Assembly (NCBI GenBank): GCA_965243775.1
Contig: CBDEWF010000083.1
Coordinates: 62,001 to 126,000, forward strand
Length of the DNA: 64,000 nucleotides
Direction: 5' to 3'
Origin: Sansalvadorimonas sp965243775
GTDB lineage: Bacteria; Pseudomonadota; Gammaproteobacteria; Pseudomonadales; Endozoicomonadaceae
The notes below the pieces were generated by a model, which was given only the letters and a program-made list of their open reading frames with translations, was not told the origin of the DNA and did no database searches. Below, piece by piece: positions 17,570 through 26,943 of the stretch. The position numbers and the translations under genes are program-made. How positions within the stretch are numbered: the first letter of the stretch is position 1; each line of letters begins with the position of its first letter.

Positions 17570-18838
17570 TTAAAGTGTTTTCCGGGAAGGCACGATCACA
17601 CTTGAGAAAATCATTCCTGCCAGAATCGACATAAAGATCATAAACGCCTGTGCTCCCACCTCAGGCAGGTTGGTAAAAGCGCCGCTGTCAGCAATCTGGT
17701 TCAAACCGATATAGGCCTTGCTTCCGGGAACCAGCAAAACAATACCGTGAAGAAGTACAATCATTGAGGGTGCATTGGTGATGCGGGAAAACAGGTTACT
17801 GTAAATACCCACTACCAGCGCTCCCACAAAAGGACCAATCGCATCCCCCAGTAAGGCAGCACCAAATAAACTACCTGCATAAGCTACAATCGCAGCCAGA
17901 ACGCTCCAGGGCAGATCTCTCAGACGATTTTTGAAAACCACTACCAATGACAGTGACAATAGAGGTACAGCAATCCAGGGCGACCAGCCCGGAATAATGG
18001 ATGATGTGACAACCGGGTTTTTATCCCACACCAGATCAACAAGAGAACTGCCCAACACCGAACCAAAATAGAGTTTACACAGGCACATCAGGCTATCCAT
18101 CAATCTTGCAGTTCCTGATATTAACTGCCGGGCTGCCAGGTCTTTTAAACCCATGGTGATCGACAGACCGGGAATAAAGACAATAATGCCAGACAAAACC
18201 ACTAGCGGAACATTCACCCCCGGAACAAAATGAGCCACCGAACTGGCCACCAGCGCAGCAGCTGTCGCGGCCATAGGCTCAAGAGCTTCACCATACTTAC
18301 CAGAGCTTTCCACTATATAAAGAAGCCCAAAAACAAGCAGACCGATGATCGAGGAGATAATCACGTCAGCCACACTCACCCCGACCAGCATGGCAAAAGC
18401 GCTACTAGTCAGACCATAGGCCAGCATGGTCATCACGCTGCCATAGGATGAAGGCCTGGTATAGATCTCTTCGATCCGCTTTAACGCTTCAGTCATACTG
18501 CACTGGCCAGAAGTCACATCATCAACCAGCTGATCCGTAACCGCCAGAGATCCAAGATCAAGATCACCCGGCTTAACCCGAATATGGTAATTGTGCTTTT
18601 TACGGCGATCCGGCTCCCACAACACGATAGTAATCAGTGTAGGGGTCGCCATAAAATAGCCATCCAGTCCCAGAGAACGGGTGACATTATAAAGGTGAGC
18701 CTCCAGCCGAAAGGCTGGTGTTCCAAACTTGTGCAGAGCCTTGCCCAGTTCAATAATAAAATCACGTCGCCGGCGATAATCTGCCCGCCTCTTTGAGCGA
18801 ACAGAGTCATCGCGCTTGCTGCGTTCAGCACGTCTCAT
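17570..18838 (-). CDS. ThrE-family threonine/serine exporter
   Basis: The 422-residue protein has the DUF1212 N-terminal region (RRRDFIIELGKALHKFGTPAFRLE and GYFMATPTLITI) followed by about ten hydrophobic segments covering both ThrE halves, including PGLSITMGLKDLAARQLISGTARL. The family exports threonine and serine across the inner membrane. Start ATG 18838 lies just inside two TTG codons. Its position a few kilobases from the threonine synthase-like gene is suggestive but the genes are not an operon. Confidence 0.85.
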   Translation of the reverse strand: MRRAERSKRDDSVRSKRRADYRRRRDFIIELGKALHKFGTPAFRLEAHLYNVTRSLGLDGYFMATPTLITIVLWEPDRRKKHNYHIRVKPGDLDLGSLAVTDQLVDDVTSGQCSMTEALKRIEEIYTRPSSYGSVMTMLAYGLTSSAFAMLVGVSVADVIISSIIGLLVFGLLYIVESSGKYGEALEPMAATAAALVASSVAHFVPGVNVPLVVLSGIIVFIPGLSITMGLKDLAARQLISGTARLMDSLMCLCKLYFGSVLGSSLVDLVWDKNPVVTSSIIPGWSPWIAVPLLSLSLVVVFKNRLRDLPWSVLAAIVAYAGSLFGAALLGDAIGPFVGALVVGIYSNLFSRITNAPSMIVLLHGIVLLVPGSKAYIGLNQIADSGAFTNLPEVGAQAFMIFMSILAGMIFSSVIVPSRKTL

Positions 18839-19021
18839 CAACAAGTTCCGGAAAGCTGATCAATAATTCAGGATGTGTTTCAGATAGAAACATATCACCT
18901 GGAAACAGATGAATATACTTCGCTAACTACGGGAAGTGGAGGGATATTACAAGAACAGCTTCTCCAGTGTTAAAGGCCTGATATATAAAAAATAGTGACA
19001 CCCCATGCCTTATCAACCAGA

Positions 19022-19081
19022 TTTTAGAGCCTGTTCATAATGTTAACGCAGATAGCGAAAGATTATGAACAGGCTCTAAAA
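19022..19081. repeat. 60-bp perfect inverted repeat (MITE-like)
   Basis: Two 20-bp arms are exact reverse complements (TTTTAGAGCCTGTTCATAAT and its complement) around a 20-nt spacer. It lies in the 344-bp gap between the divergent ThrE-like and DUF547 genes. I see no coding capacity; short mobile element or regulatory hairpin. Confidence 0.75.
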
Positions 19082-19182
19082 GAATTTGCTCAAATTTCAA
19101 TAGTTATGAATCCATAACAATCGAAAAACAGTACGTCATATATATAAAGAACGTCTGAGTCGGCTAATGGAAATTTTCCAGT

Positions 19183-20046
19183 ATGAATAACAAACAATCT
19201 ATCCATCTCAATATACCTACCTATCTATTGCCGCAACATCTCACCACATGCTTCACAGCGCTATTACTTTTGGCCCTGCCTTTCGCCAGCAATGCCGCAC
19301 CAAAAGCCGACTACTGGGTTTTCTGGGATAAACATGACTCATCCAGCCAGTTCACTGTTGATCACGCCCACTGGGACAATTTTTTAAAGCGCTATATTTC
19401 AGAAGATCAGGACCTCAACATGTATGTTCTGGATTACCGCAAAGTGACCAAGGTCGATAAAAAGGCGCTGAAAAACTACCTGAAATCCCTGCAGGCTCTT
19501 AACCCGCGCAGCTACAACCGAAATGAACAGTTTGCCTACTGGGTCAACCTCTACAATGCCCTGACCGTTGACTTGATTCTTGATAACTACCCGGTGGCGT
19601 CCATCAGGAAAATAGGAGGCTGGTTTGGCCTGGGCCCTTGGGATAGTGATATTGCAAAAGTTGCAGGAAAAAAGCTGACTCTGAACGATATTGAACACCG
19701 TATTCTGCGCCCTATCTGGAAAGACAACCGCATCCACTACGCCGTTAACTGTGCCAGTATCAGCTGCCCAGATCTGTTTCCTGCAGCCTGGGTCGGCTCT
19801 ACTGTTGAAACCATGCTGGAGCAGGCTGCCAGACGTTATGCCCGACAGAGGAAAGGTATTGAGTTAAACGGAAATAAATTGAAACTATCCAGCATCTATA
19901 ACTGGTATAGGGATGACTTTGGTAACCGCCAGCAACTGTTGAAACACCTTGCCCGGTATGCTCCAAAAGATCTGTCTGCTGAGTTGGCAGGTTTTAAGGG
20001 CGATATCGAGTACAGATATAACTGGTCACTCAACCAGAAGCCTTAG
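19183..20046 (+). CDS. Exported DUF547-family protein
   Basis: The 287-residue protein has an N-terminal signal peptide (FTALLLLALPFASNAAP) and the DUF547 core: NEQFAYWVNLYNALTVDLIL, IHYAVNCASISCPDL and SSIYNWYRDDFG. These hold the family's conserved N, C, H and W/D residues. The fold is thought to be papain-like, but biochemical activity is not established. The neighbouring downstream gene on the same strand encodes a subtilase-like exported protein 78 bp away. Confidence 0.85.
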   Translation: MNNKQSIHLNIPTYLLPQHLTTCFTALLLLALPFASNAAPKADYWVFWDKHDSSSQFTVDHAHWDNFLKRYISEDQDLNMYVLDYRKVTKVDKKALKNYLKSLQALNPRSYNRNEQFAYWVNLYNALTVDLILDNYPVASIRKIGGWFGLGPWDSDIAKVAGKKLTLNDIEHRILRPIWKDNRIHYAVNCASISCPDLFPAAWVGSTVETMLEQAARRYARQRKGIELNGNKLKLSSIYNWYRDDFGNRQQLLKHLARYAPKDLSAELAGFKGDIEYRYNWSLNQKP

Positions 20047-20123
20047 GGCGTGTTCACCTTGCTGCCTTCACCTTGTTTCCACACAGCCGATAGAAAGAGA
20101 ACCAGTTTCCCCCGGAGACTTGC

Positions 20124-21062
20124 ATGCGCTGGACATCCAGAGTGGCTCTCTCTTTTATCCTTTACCTTCAGGGCACACAGGCTATAGCTGATAGTTCCGT
20201 GTTTTTTTCAACTGATAATAGCACTGGTTTACCAGGCAGAGTCTTTCGTGTCGCCATCCTTGACCGCTTCTTTCCTCCAGTAGAAGGTTTCAGCTCTCCA
20301 GAGCAGCGGGACCAGCATCTTGCTCTCTATGGCATGGTAGATATTGATGATGATAACCAAAAGGAGCCCCTCTACCATGGTGACCTGGTGCGTATGCTCG
20401 CCAGCAACAACCGGATCACCTTTATCACCTACCCTATCCAAGATAACCGGGCTCCGATGTCTGAAATCCTGAAAAACCTGTGCAACATCAATGCCCGTCT
20501 GTCCAGGCAACCTGTTGATGCCTTGGTGCTGTCCTGGGAATCATCAACCCTGATCAGTAATTTTGGAGAAGTGCTGAACCGGGACCGGGCTGATTATTAC
20601 AAAGAGAAAGTCAAACACATGGGGGAAAGCTCCAAAATCTGGCGTGATACCTACAGCATCATCCTTGAGCTTGAGAAAATGACCAGTCGGGGAGTAAAAG
20701 TCTATACGATAGCCGGAAACGGTGGGCGCAACATGGTCAACACCTTTTCATTTGCCAGAGGTGTTGTGACAGTAGGAGCCGTTGAACAGGAATTAAACCA
20801 CTTCGTGGCCAATAATGCCTTTGTCGATACATATGCCCAGGCAGCCTATCAACTGGTACGCATTGATGACCAGTCAGGACAACCACTGGGATATGATCTT
20901 AACGATGACCGCTGTGTTGATATTCCTATCCAACAGTTAAGCGGATATCGGAAAAGCCGCAGTTACCCAAAAACCTTCTGGAAGGTTCTGCGGGGTTCCT
21001 CCTTTGCTGCCCCGACAGCACTCAAGCTGGAACTGATGAAAGATCTGGCTGTATCTTGTTAA
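20124..21062 (+). CDS. Exported subtilisin-like (S8) protease, divergent
   Basis: The 312-residue protein has a signal peptide (VALSFILYLQGTQAIA) and the catalytic signatures of subtilases in the correct order: aspartate in VAILDRF (about 47), histidine in YHGDLV (about 85), oxyanion asparagine in IAGNGG (about 200) and serine in GSSFAAPTAL (Ser 293). The surroundings of each motif are degenerate (HGDLV for HGTHV, GSS for GTS), and it is shorter than usual with no propeptide visible. Activity is therefore plausible but uncertain. It follows the DUF547 gene. Confidence 0.7.
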   Translation: MRWTSRVALSFILYLQGTQAIADSSVFFSTDNSTGLPGRVFRVAILDRFFPPVEGFSSPEQRDQHLALYGMVDIDDDNQKEPLYHGDLVRMLASNNRITFITYPIQDNRAPMSEILKNLCNINARLSRQPVDALVLSWESSTLISNFGEVLNRDRADYYKEKVKHMGESSKIWRDTYSIILELEKMTSRGVKVYTIAGNGGRNMVNTFSFARGVVTVGAVEQELNHFVANNAFVDTYAQAAYQLVRIDDQSGQPLGYDLNDDRCVDIPIQQLSGYRKSRSYPKTFWKVLRGSSFAAPTALKLELMKDLAVSC

Positions 21063-21071
21063 GAAACAGGT

Positions 21072-22160
21072 CTAACAGGTTTTCTCTTCCACCCTTTCCA
21101 CCTGCCCGGGCAGTGTTCGTTTGGCCTGCAGGCACAGCAGGTCAATCATATTAATGGCTTTATCAATGCCCACACGGGCCCCAGATGATATACGGCCAAA
21201 GCTGATATAACCATGGATCAGCTTGGGTTCATGCTTCTGAACCACGGGCACACCAGAGGACTTAAGCAAGCGGGCATATTGAATTCCCTGATCTTTCAGC
21301 GGGTCAAATTCTGCCGTCACAATAGCAGTAGCCGGCATCCTGGCCAGAACATCGGCCGGTGCCAGGGCAGGAGATACCTCAGGAAGAGAACGCTGGGTGA
21401 TATCAGGTACATAATGATCATAAAAGCGAGCCACCATCTTATTGGTAAACAGCAGATCATGGCTGTACATCATCCAGGACTCACTGGTTCTGTCAGTGCA
21501 ATCTGTCACAGGGTAAACGAGCCACTGCCAGGCCGGCATAACTTTTGGTACTACATTCAGCCCGGAGCTGATGAACTGCTGACAGACAATAGAGGCAAGG
21601 CTGGCACCGGCACTGTCTCCCCCGATGCCAAGCAACCGAAGCTGCTTCTTTCTAGACTTCCAGGTTTCAGTAATATGGTTCCAGGCCTCAACAGCATCTT
21701 CAGCAGCTGCGGGAAAGGGATTCTCGGGAGCAAGCCGGTAGTTTACGGCAATAACGGTCATGCCTCTTTTGGCAGCGATCCGCCGGCAGAACTGGTCATG
21801 GGTCTGCAGGTCACCAATCATCATCCCACCGCCATGGAAATAGACCAGCCCCTGAGAATTACTGCCGGAAGAGGTGTACCACCTTAGGGTAATATTTTCA
21901 TTGACCCGTTCATCGTGGGTGGTCACCGTTTGATCTGCAGGAACATTCCAGAGAGAGGTACTCAAACGGTAGGATCGTCTGAGTTTCTGGGGAGTTTGTT
22001 TTTCAGGGTCGGAGAAGCGCTGGGCAAAAGCCAGCAGTTTTCGTAGATCACGATCCATCGCCAGCCATGCAGGATGCGGCGAGCTTAGCCGGACCAGAAA
22101 ACGGGCCAAGCCGGATAGCAGCGAATTAACCATAATGATGTTCCCCCCGAACAGCATCAT
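21072..22160 (-). CDS. Alpha/beta hydrolase, hormone-sensitive-lipase type
   Basis: The 362-residue protein has the HSL-family oxyanion motif YFHGGGMMIG, nucleophile elbow GGDSAGASLA, acid residue in TAEFDPLKDQG and histidine in LIHGYISFGR. It is predicted to hydrolyse carboxylic esters. An alternative start is ATG 22133, behind a GGGGGGA site. Convergent with the subtilase-like gene, nearly touching it. Confidence 0.9.
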   Translation of the reverse strand: MMLFGGNIIMVNSLLSGLARFLVRLSSPHPAWLAMDRDLRKLLAFAQRFSDPEKQTPQKLRRSYRLSTSLWNVPADQTVTTHDERVNENITLRWYTSSGSNSQGLVYFHGGGMMIGDLQTHDQFCRRIAAKRGMTVIAVNYRLAPENPFPAAAEDAVEAWNHITETWKSRKKQLRLLGIGGDSAGASLASIVCQQFISSGLNVVPKVMPAWQWLVYPVTDCTDRTSESWMMYSHDLLFTNKMVARFYDHYVPDITQRSLPEVSPALAPADVLARMPATAIVTAEFDPLKDQGIQYARLLKSSGVPVVQKHEPKLIHGYISFGRISSGARVGIDKAINMIDLLCLQAKRTLPGQVERVEEKTC

Positions 22161-22647
22161 TTCTTTATAATTATTATTCTGTCTAGTAATAGAATGTTAT
22201 ATCACTTCAGGCAGAGGTGAAAATAAATAATCCGTATTGTTCCCTGCTGAGAATATCAGCTATATCTGAAATAGCTGTTCTGGCAGTTACTCATGCTTAA
22301 AACAACTATTATAAATTCAGTTTTTGTTTATCCCCTGAAAACAGGAACGAACAGAAAGGAATAGATACTTATGGGAGTAACCTTGTTCGAAGTTAAATCA
22401 AACAAAAAACTGTTGTATTCTGAGCAACCTCTCACCCAGTATCACATTATGATCGCTAAAGGATCGCCAAGAAAAGAGTCCCACACAATGAACCTGATAA
22501 AAAATCTGACCCTGTCACTGATTCTAAGCCTGTTTGCAGGGTTCGTCCTCGCTGATTCAGCTGCGCCTGTTGTGATGCAGGATATCCCGGAAATAACAAG
22601 CCGTTTCGACAGCGCTGACCTGTATCGCAAAAAAACTGTCACTCTAG

Positions 22648-24252
22648 CAGCCTGTCGGACTGGCATCCTCAAGCCACACTGAATAATTTTTGATCATATT
22701 GACCTCAGAAGCCCCGATCTGGCTTCTGAGGCCAGCCATGTCAAACAAAGGATTTTTTCCTTTGTCGCTGTAAAGCCGCACAATAGAAGCTGACTGCAAA
22801 CCAATAAAGCACCAGAGCCAGCCACGCTTCATCATTAGCCTGCTTCAGACTGAACATCCGCCGCAAGTTAAACGCCAAACACACCAGATCCCACTCTTTC
22901 GAGACGGCTTCCAGCCCCCTAACCAGAAAACGCTGATACCCCATCGCATCCTTCTGGATTCCGAAGGTTGGCTCTATTGTGCATTTTCGACGGCTGTAAA
23001 TGTCTCGTCCTTCTTGGGTCTGCAAACGCCAGCGCATCCATTCCAGAGCACTGGCTTCATCATCCGGTGCCGGCGGGTCAGGCTGAAAGCGCTGCAGAGG
23101 TGGCAGGTTATGCTCATCCCGCTTTATAGCGATGTAGGGGGTCAGCTCTTCTTTATCCACAGCTGAGACATTGGCTTCACTGAAATAACCAGTGTCAGCC
23201 AGAAGCCCACTGGCCTTGCCAAGAACCGGAGCCAGTATGTGTAATTGCCCAAGTGTCGGCTCAACTTCTTTTTTGTCATTCGGAGCCTGCGTCACATGAC
23301 GTGTCACTATCAAACCGCTATCAACGTCCACAGACGCCTGGGCATTGTAAGCCTGCTCGAAGGCACCACCGGAGGTGGGCATGATACGGGATTCGTCGTC
23401 TGTCAGATTGACCTGTTCCTTGTCTCTGGCTCCCGGCTCTGGCGGTTTGGGTTCCTTGCCCGGGTGTTTACGCTCTTGGCGTTTAGCCATTTTTTCTTCG
23501 TACTCGGCCTGCTCTTGCTGAAAGCGTTTATCTGCCCTGCGCTCAATTTCTTCTTTGGCTTTGGCAATGACTGACAACCGATCTTCCCGTCGCTGGATCT
23601 CTTCGGGGATAGACAGGCCATCCGGCAAACCGGTGTTGTCGGCTTCTTCTGCCAGTCTCATCAGATCGGCCACTTCTTTTTTCAGCTGCTCTTCGAGCTG
23701 ACAGGCATACTTGTAGCTCAATGCCTTGTGCTTGCTGGCGTTAGCTTTGATCTTGGTGCCATCAAGACTGACATGGCCCAGTTTTAACCAGCCTGCTTCT
23801 TTGGCGATGAGCAGAATCTGGACGAAGATATCGCCAACCTCATCATGAAAACGCTTGCGAAAAGCGTTAATGCTGTCATGGTCAGGATGCTGGTTGGCAC
23901 AAATAAACCGGAAAGCGAGGGAGTCGTAAGTGGCCTTTTCCCGCTTGCGACTGGAAAAGACACCCGTCGCATAGCCGTAAAATAATAGGGATAACATCAT
24001 AGCCGGATGCCAGGCTTTGGAACCTGAGCCTCGGTAAGATTTGAGCAACTTTGACAGATCCAACTGTTCAACAACATCCACGACAAAGCGAGCGAGATGG
24101 TCTTCGGGCAAATAATCCTGAACACTGGCCGGAAAAAGATCCGGGGTATCCCGATCAATGGGTTTGAATGTCCATTTATTCATGAGGCTCTGATGTCACT
24201 ACAGCTGGAGGTATTATTCTACCTTGATTTGTGGGTTAAGTCCGACAGGCTG
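22648..24252 (-). mobile_element. IS1182-family insertion sequence (1605 bp)
   Basis: The ends are perfect 14-bp inverted repeats, CAGCCTGTCGGACT at 22648-22661 and its complement at 24239-24252. They are flanked on both sides by CTAG (22644-22647 and 24253-24256), consistent with a 4-bp target duplication; CTAG is palindromic, so a slightly different boundary is possible. A single transposase gene fills the interior on the minus strand. Confidence 0.9.
22741..24183 (-). CDS. IS1182-family DDE transposase
   Basis: The 480-residue protein opens with the family's PEDHLARFVVDVVEQLDL, has the DUF772-type helical region (SRKREKATYDSLAFRFICA), and catalytic D in SLDGTKIKANAS (about 145), D in LLADTGYFSE (about 325) and E in CTIEPTFGIQKDAMGYQRF (about 415). 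A lysine/glutamate-rich coiled-coil insert lies between the first two. It looks intact, so the element may be active. Confidence 0.93.
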   Translation of the reverse strand: MNKWTFKPIDRDTPDLFPASVQDYLPEDHLARFVVDVVEQLDLSKLLKSYRGSGSKAWHPAMMLSLLFYGYATGVFSSRKREKATYDSLAFRFICANQHPDHDSINAFRKRFHDEVGDIFVQILLIAKEAGWLKLGHVSLDGTKIKANASKHKALSYKYACQLEEQLKKEVADLMRLAEEADNTGLPDGLSIPEEIQRREDRLSVIAKAKEEIERRADKRFQQEQAEYEEKMAKRQERKHPGKEPKPPEPGARDKEQVNLTDDESRIMPTSGGAFEQAYNAQASVDVDSGLIVTRHVTQAPNDKKEVEPTLGQLHILAPVLGKASGLLADTGYFSEANVSAVDKEELTPYIAIKRDEHNLPPLQRFQPDPPAPDDEASALEWMRWRLQTQEGRDIYSRRKCTIEPTFGIQKDAMGYQRFLVRGLEAVSKEWDLVCLAFNLRRMFSLKQANDEAWLALVLYWFAVSFYCAALQRQRKKSFV

Positions 24253-24692
24253 CTAGGCCGCCTGCCTGCAGATCATGAAATCGGCCAGAGCTTTGTCACT
24301 TATGTTTCTGATGGTAATGGCAGGGTTCATCAGGAAACCAGCAACACAATCACCGACAGCATTGTCATTGCCCGTATGCCCAAATCCATTGCGGAAGGTT
24401 TTTATAACGAGTGGCTGGTACCGAAGGACAAGTGGAAGAAAACCTATGAGAACAAACCCCTGACCACTGAGTTCCAGCCTTACAAACGCACGGCTACCTT
24501 CAAGGCTTTCCTGATTGATGATGAAGTCCTGCAACTGCTGGGCTCTACTGATGGAGAAACCGCAGTAATCCATGTAAGCTGGGACCCAAAGGGTATGACT
24601 GTGTATAAAGATGGCTACCTGGCCAACTATGAATACGGCATCGCCCCGGAAGAAATGAAAAAGAATTACGAAAAAGTTAAATAAAGAGCTGT

Positions 24693-25172
24693 ATGGATAA
24701 AGTCGCTGTTTTCGTTGATGTACAGAATATTTATTACACAACCCGTCACGCCTATAACTGTCACTTCGACTACAGCGCATTCTGGAAACAGGCAACCCGG
24801 GGCCGTACAGTCACCGCCGCGGTCGCCTATGCCATAGACCGTGGTGACGAAAAGCAGCGACAGTTCCAGAGTATCCTGAAGCGCATAGGGTTTGAGGTGA
24901 AACTTAAACCCTTTATCCAGCGCAGTGATGGCTCAGCCAAAGGGGACTGGGATGTTGGTATAACCCTGGACGTCGTGGATTACGCCAGCCAGGTGGATGT
25001 TATTGCCCTGGCCTCTGGCGATGGCGACTTTGATATGCTTCTGCAGCGGGTCACCTCTCAACATGGCGTTACAACAGAGGTTTACGGCGTTCCCCAGCTG
25101 ACAGCGACCTCTCTTATCAATTCAGCCACGCGTTTTATACCCATTGAAGATCAACTCCTGCTGAAAAGGTAA
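24693..25172 (+). CDS. NYN-domain (LabA/DUF88) putative RNase
   Basis: The 159-residue protein spans a NYN domain of the PIN-like superfamily, with acidic residues in VFVDVQNIYY, GDWDVGITLDVV and ASGDGDFDML. Members are predicted metal-dependent RNases; the bacterial LabA group is little characterised. It starts 8 bp after the interrupted gene and was probably co-transcribed with it. Confidence 0.85.
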   Translation: MDKVAVFVDVQNIYYTTRHAYNCHFDYSAFWKQATRGRTVTAAVAYAIDRGDEKQRQFQSILKRIGFEVKLKPFIQRSDGSAKGDWDVGITLDVVDYASQVDVIALASGDGDFDMLLQRVTSQHGVTTEVYGVPQLTATSLINSATRFIPIEDQLLLKR

Positions 25173-25327
25173 ACGTTGACTCTCTGTTAAAAATACTCTC
25201 TGTTCAAACAACAGAACAATCGCAGAGTGTTGCAGGTAGGGGAAAACGAAGACAGTGGGTAAGATACAAATTGTTCTGTTAAACAGGTAAAATTCCTTTT
25301 TATTGATCCCTTCTTCCTGAAGTATCC

Positions 25328-25717
25328 ATGCAGCTAACTCTTACAACTCCGGCCCTGTTTTTTCCGGCCATATCCCTTTTATTCCTCTCTTATACCAATA
25401 AGTTTCTGGCCCTGGCGGCCCTGATCCGCAGCCTGCATCTGGAATTCGAAGAAGATCCGGAAAGCTACCACCTGCCGGACCAGATTGAAAATATTCATCG
25501 ACGCCTTATGCTGATCAAGCATATGCAGGGCTTGGGGATTATGAGTTTTATCTTCTGTGTGCTGGATATGTTTCTGCTCTATCTGGGGATGGATCATGCG
25601 GCACTGTTGGTATTCGGAGGCTGTCTGTTGTTCCTGCTGGCGTCGCTGCTGTTTTGTGCCATTGAGATTCATATCTCCACAGCTGCTCTGGATATGGAAA
25701 TCCGCGACCTGAAGTAG
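25328..25717 (+). CDS. DUF2721-family membrane protein
   Basis: The 129-residue protein has three hydrophobic segments (about 5-30, 65-90, 92-115), with PAISLLFLSYTNKFLALAAL and a hydrophilic loop between the first two, the usual plan of DUF2721 inner-membrane proteins. Function unknown. Confidence 0.8.
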   Translation: MQLTLTTPALFFPAISLLFLSYTNKFLALAALIRSLHLEFEEDPESYHLPDQIENIHRRLMLIKHMQGLGIMSFIFCVLDMFLLYLGMDHAALLVFGGCLLFLLASLLFCAIEIHISTAALDMEIRDLK

Positions 25718-25731
25718 CCCAAAGCCTGGGA

Positions 25732-26343
25732 TTACTGGCCGGGGTTTACAGTATTCTTCTGTCCTGGCAGCCACTGGCCAGCAACACCGGCAACCAGGCA
25801 GTAAGTCACAAACCAGTAAAAGCCCGGGAGCAGTTCCATATCAAAAAACAGCAGGGCACTCTCCCCGGAGGCTGTATTCGCGGCCAGGCTGGCAATCAAA
25901 ACGCCAATAGCAAACACATCAGCCATGGACCATTTGCTGATCACAGCATTCCACCAGAGAATCGGGCCATTCCTCCGAATAGACAAAGCCAGCAGCAGTA
26001 AAAGGCTTTTGATTGCAGGAATAATCACACTGAAAGTGATAATCAAAACCGAAACCAATTTATAGCCGTAGCTCCACAGTTCCTGAACAGCCCCCAGGAT
26101 ACTTTGAGTCCGCTCATAAACCTGGCTCTCACCCTCAACCTTCAAGCTGCCGAGAAAATTAACCGCCATAATTGCCATGGCTGGGGGCAGGTTCTGGCTC
26201 TGAACGATTTTCTTTCCCTCTTCAACCAGAGACTGGCGATGGAGGTCTGCCCGCAGGGTCATCATTGGCTGGGTGATCCCGGGAATCAAAAGAGTCAGGG
26301 ATACAAGTAGAACCAGGCCGATCATAACTTTGTTTCTGTTCAA
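25732..26343 (-). CDS. PqiA-like (paraquat-inducible protein A) membrane protein
   Basis: The 203-residue protein has an N-terminal hydrophobic segment, an extracytoplasmic loop and three further segments with PAIKSLLLL and KWSMADVFAIGVLIA, as in one PqiA repeat unit. PqiA proteins act with MCE-type lipid transport systems, but no pqiB is next to it. TTG 26343 follows AAGGAG and is the likely start; ATG 26325 is an alternative. Confidence 0.75.
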   Translation of the reverse strand: MNRNKVMIGLVLLVSLTLLIPGITQPMMTLRADLHRQSLVEEGKKIVQSQNLPPAMAIMAVNFLGSLKVEGESQVYERTQSILGAVQELWSYGYKLVSVLIITFSVIIPAIKSLLLLLALSIRRNGPILWWNAVISKWSMADVFAIGVLIASLAANTASGESALLFFDMELLPGFYWFVTYCLVAGVAGQWLPGQKNTVNPGQ

Positions 26344-26452
26344 GACGGCTCCTTATACACTTTATTCTTTCTGCATTTTGAGCAGCATAGGCAAGTTTTC
26401 ATGGATTTGACCCCAGCTCTGTGAAATAGTTGTCAAGAAACAGAGTCTCTCA

Positions 26453-26938
26453 ATGACTGACTACCTGATTGCTGACTACAGCAACCCCGATCACGCTCAA
26501 GCCATTATTTTCCTGTTTGATCAGTATGCACTGGATCCCATGAGCGGCAACCGCTCCCTTAACCAATATGTTCTGGATAACCTGATCGATAAGCTGCAGC
26601 ACTATGATAATGCATTTACAATACTGGCCTTTGTCGATGAAAAGCCGGCAGGGCTGGCTAACTGCTTTGAGGGTTTTTCTACTTTCAAATGCAAACCTCT
26701 GGTCAATATCCATGACTTGGCTGTTCACCCCGATTTTCGTGGTCAGGGTATTGGCATTGGCTTGATGCAGGCCGTCGAAGAAGAGGCGGAAAAAAGAGAT
26801 TGCTGCAAAATCACCCTGGAAGTACTTGAAGGAAATACCCCGGCCAAAGCTCTGTATCACAAACAAGGCTATAAGGGTTCCGAGCTTAACCCGGATCTGG
26901 GACAAGCCTTGTTCTGGGAAAAACCATTGAAGTCCTAA
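26453..26938 (+). CDS. GNAT-family N-acetyltransferase
   Basis: The 161-residue protein has the acetyl-CoA loop in DLAVHPDFRGQGIGIGLMQ and motif B in ITLEVLEGNTPAKALYHKQGY. Substrate cannot be deduced. The downstream methyltransferase gene begins 5 bp after its stop, so the two form an operon. Confidence 0.9.
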   Translation: MTDYLIADYSNPDHAQAIIFLFDQYALDPMSGNRSLNQYVLDNLIDKLQHYDNAFTILAFVDEKPAGLANCFEGFSTFKCKPLVNIHDLAVHPDFRGQGIGIGLMQAVEEEAEKRDCCKITLEVLEGNTPAKALYHKQGYKGSELNPDLGQALFWEKPLKS

Positions 26939-26943
26939 TCGTT

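Larger units (their letters stand above)
22488..24684 (+). pseudogene. Small exported-protein gene interrupted by an IS1182-family element
   Basis: The 5' part (22488-22647) encodes a signal peptide (LSLILSLFAGFVLA) and runs to ...KKTVTL. The 3' part (24253-24684) continues LGRLPADHEIGQS to a stop. Removing 22648-24252 and one of the two flanking CTAG copies joins the parts in frame into a 195-residue protein. The protein family is unknown; the mature part has a charged, beta-rich look and may be periplasmic. The insertion must have inactivated it. The intact NYN gene starts 8 bp after its stop, so expression downstream may be affected. Confidence 0.85.
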
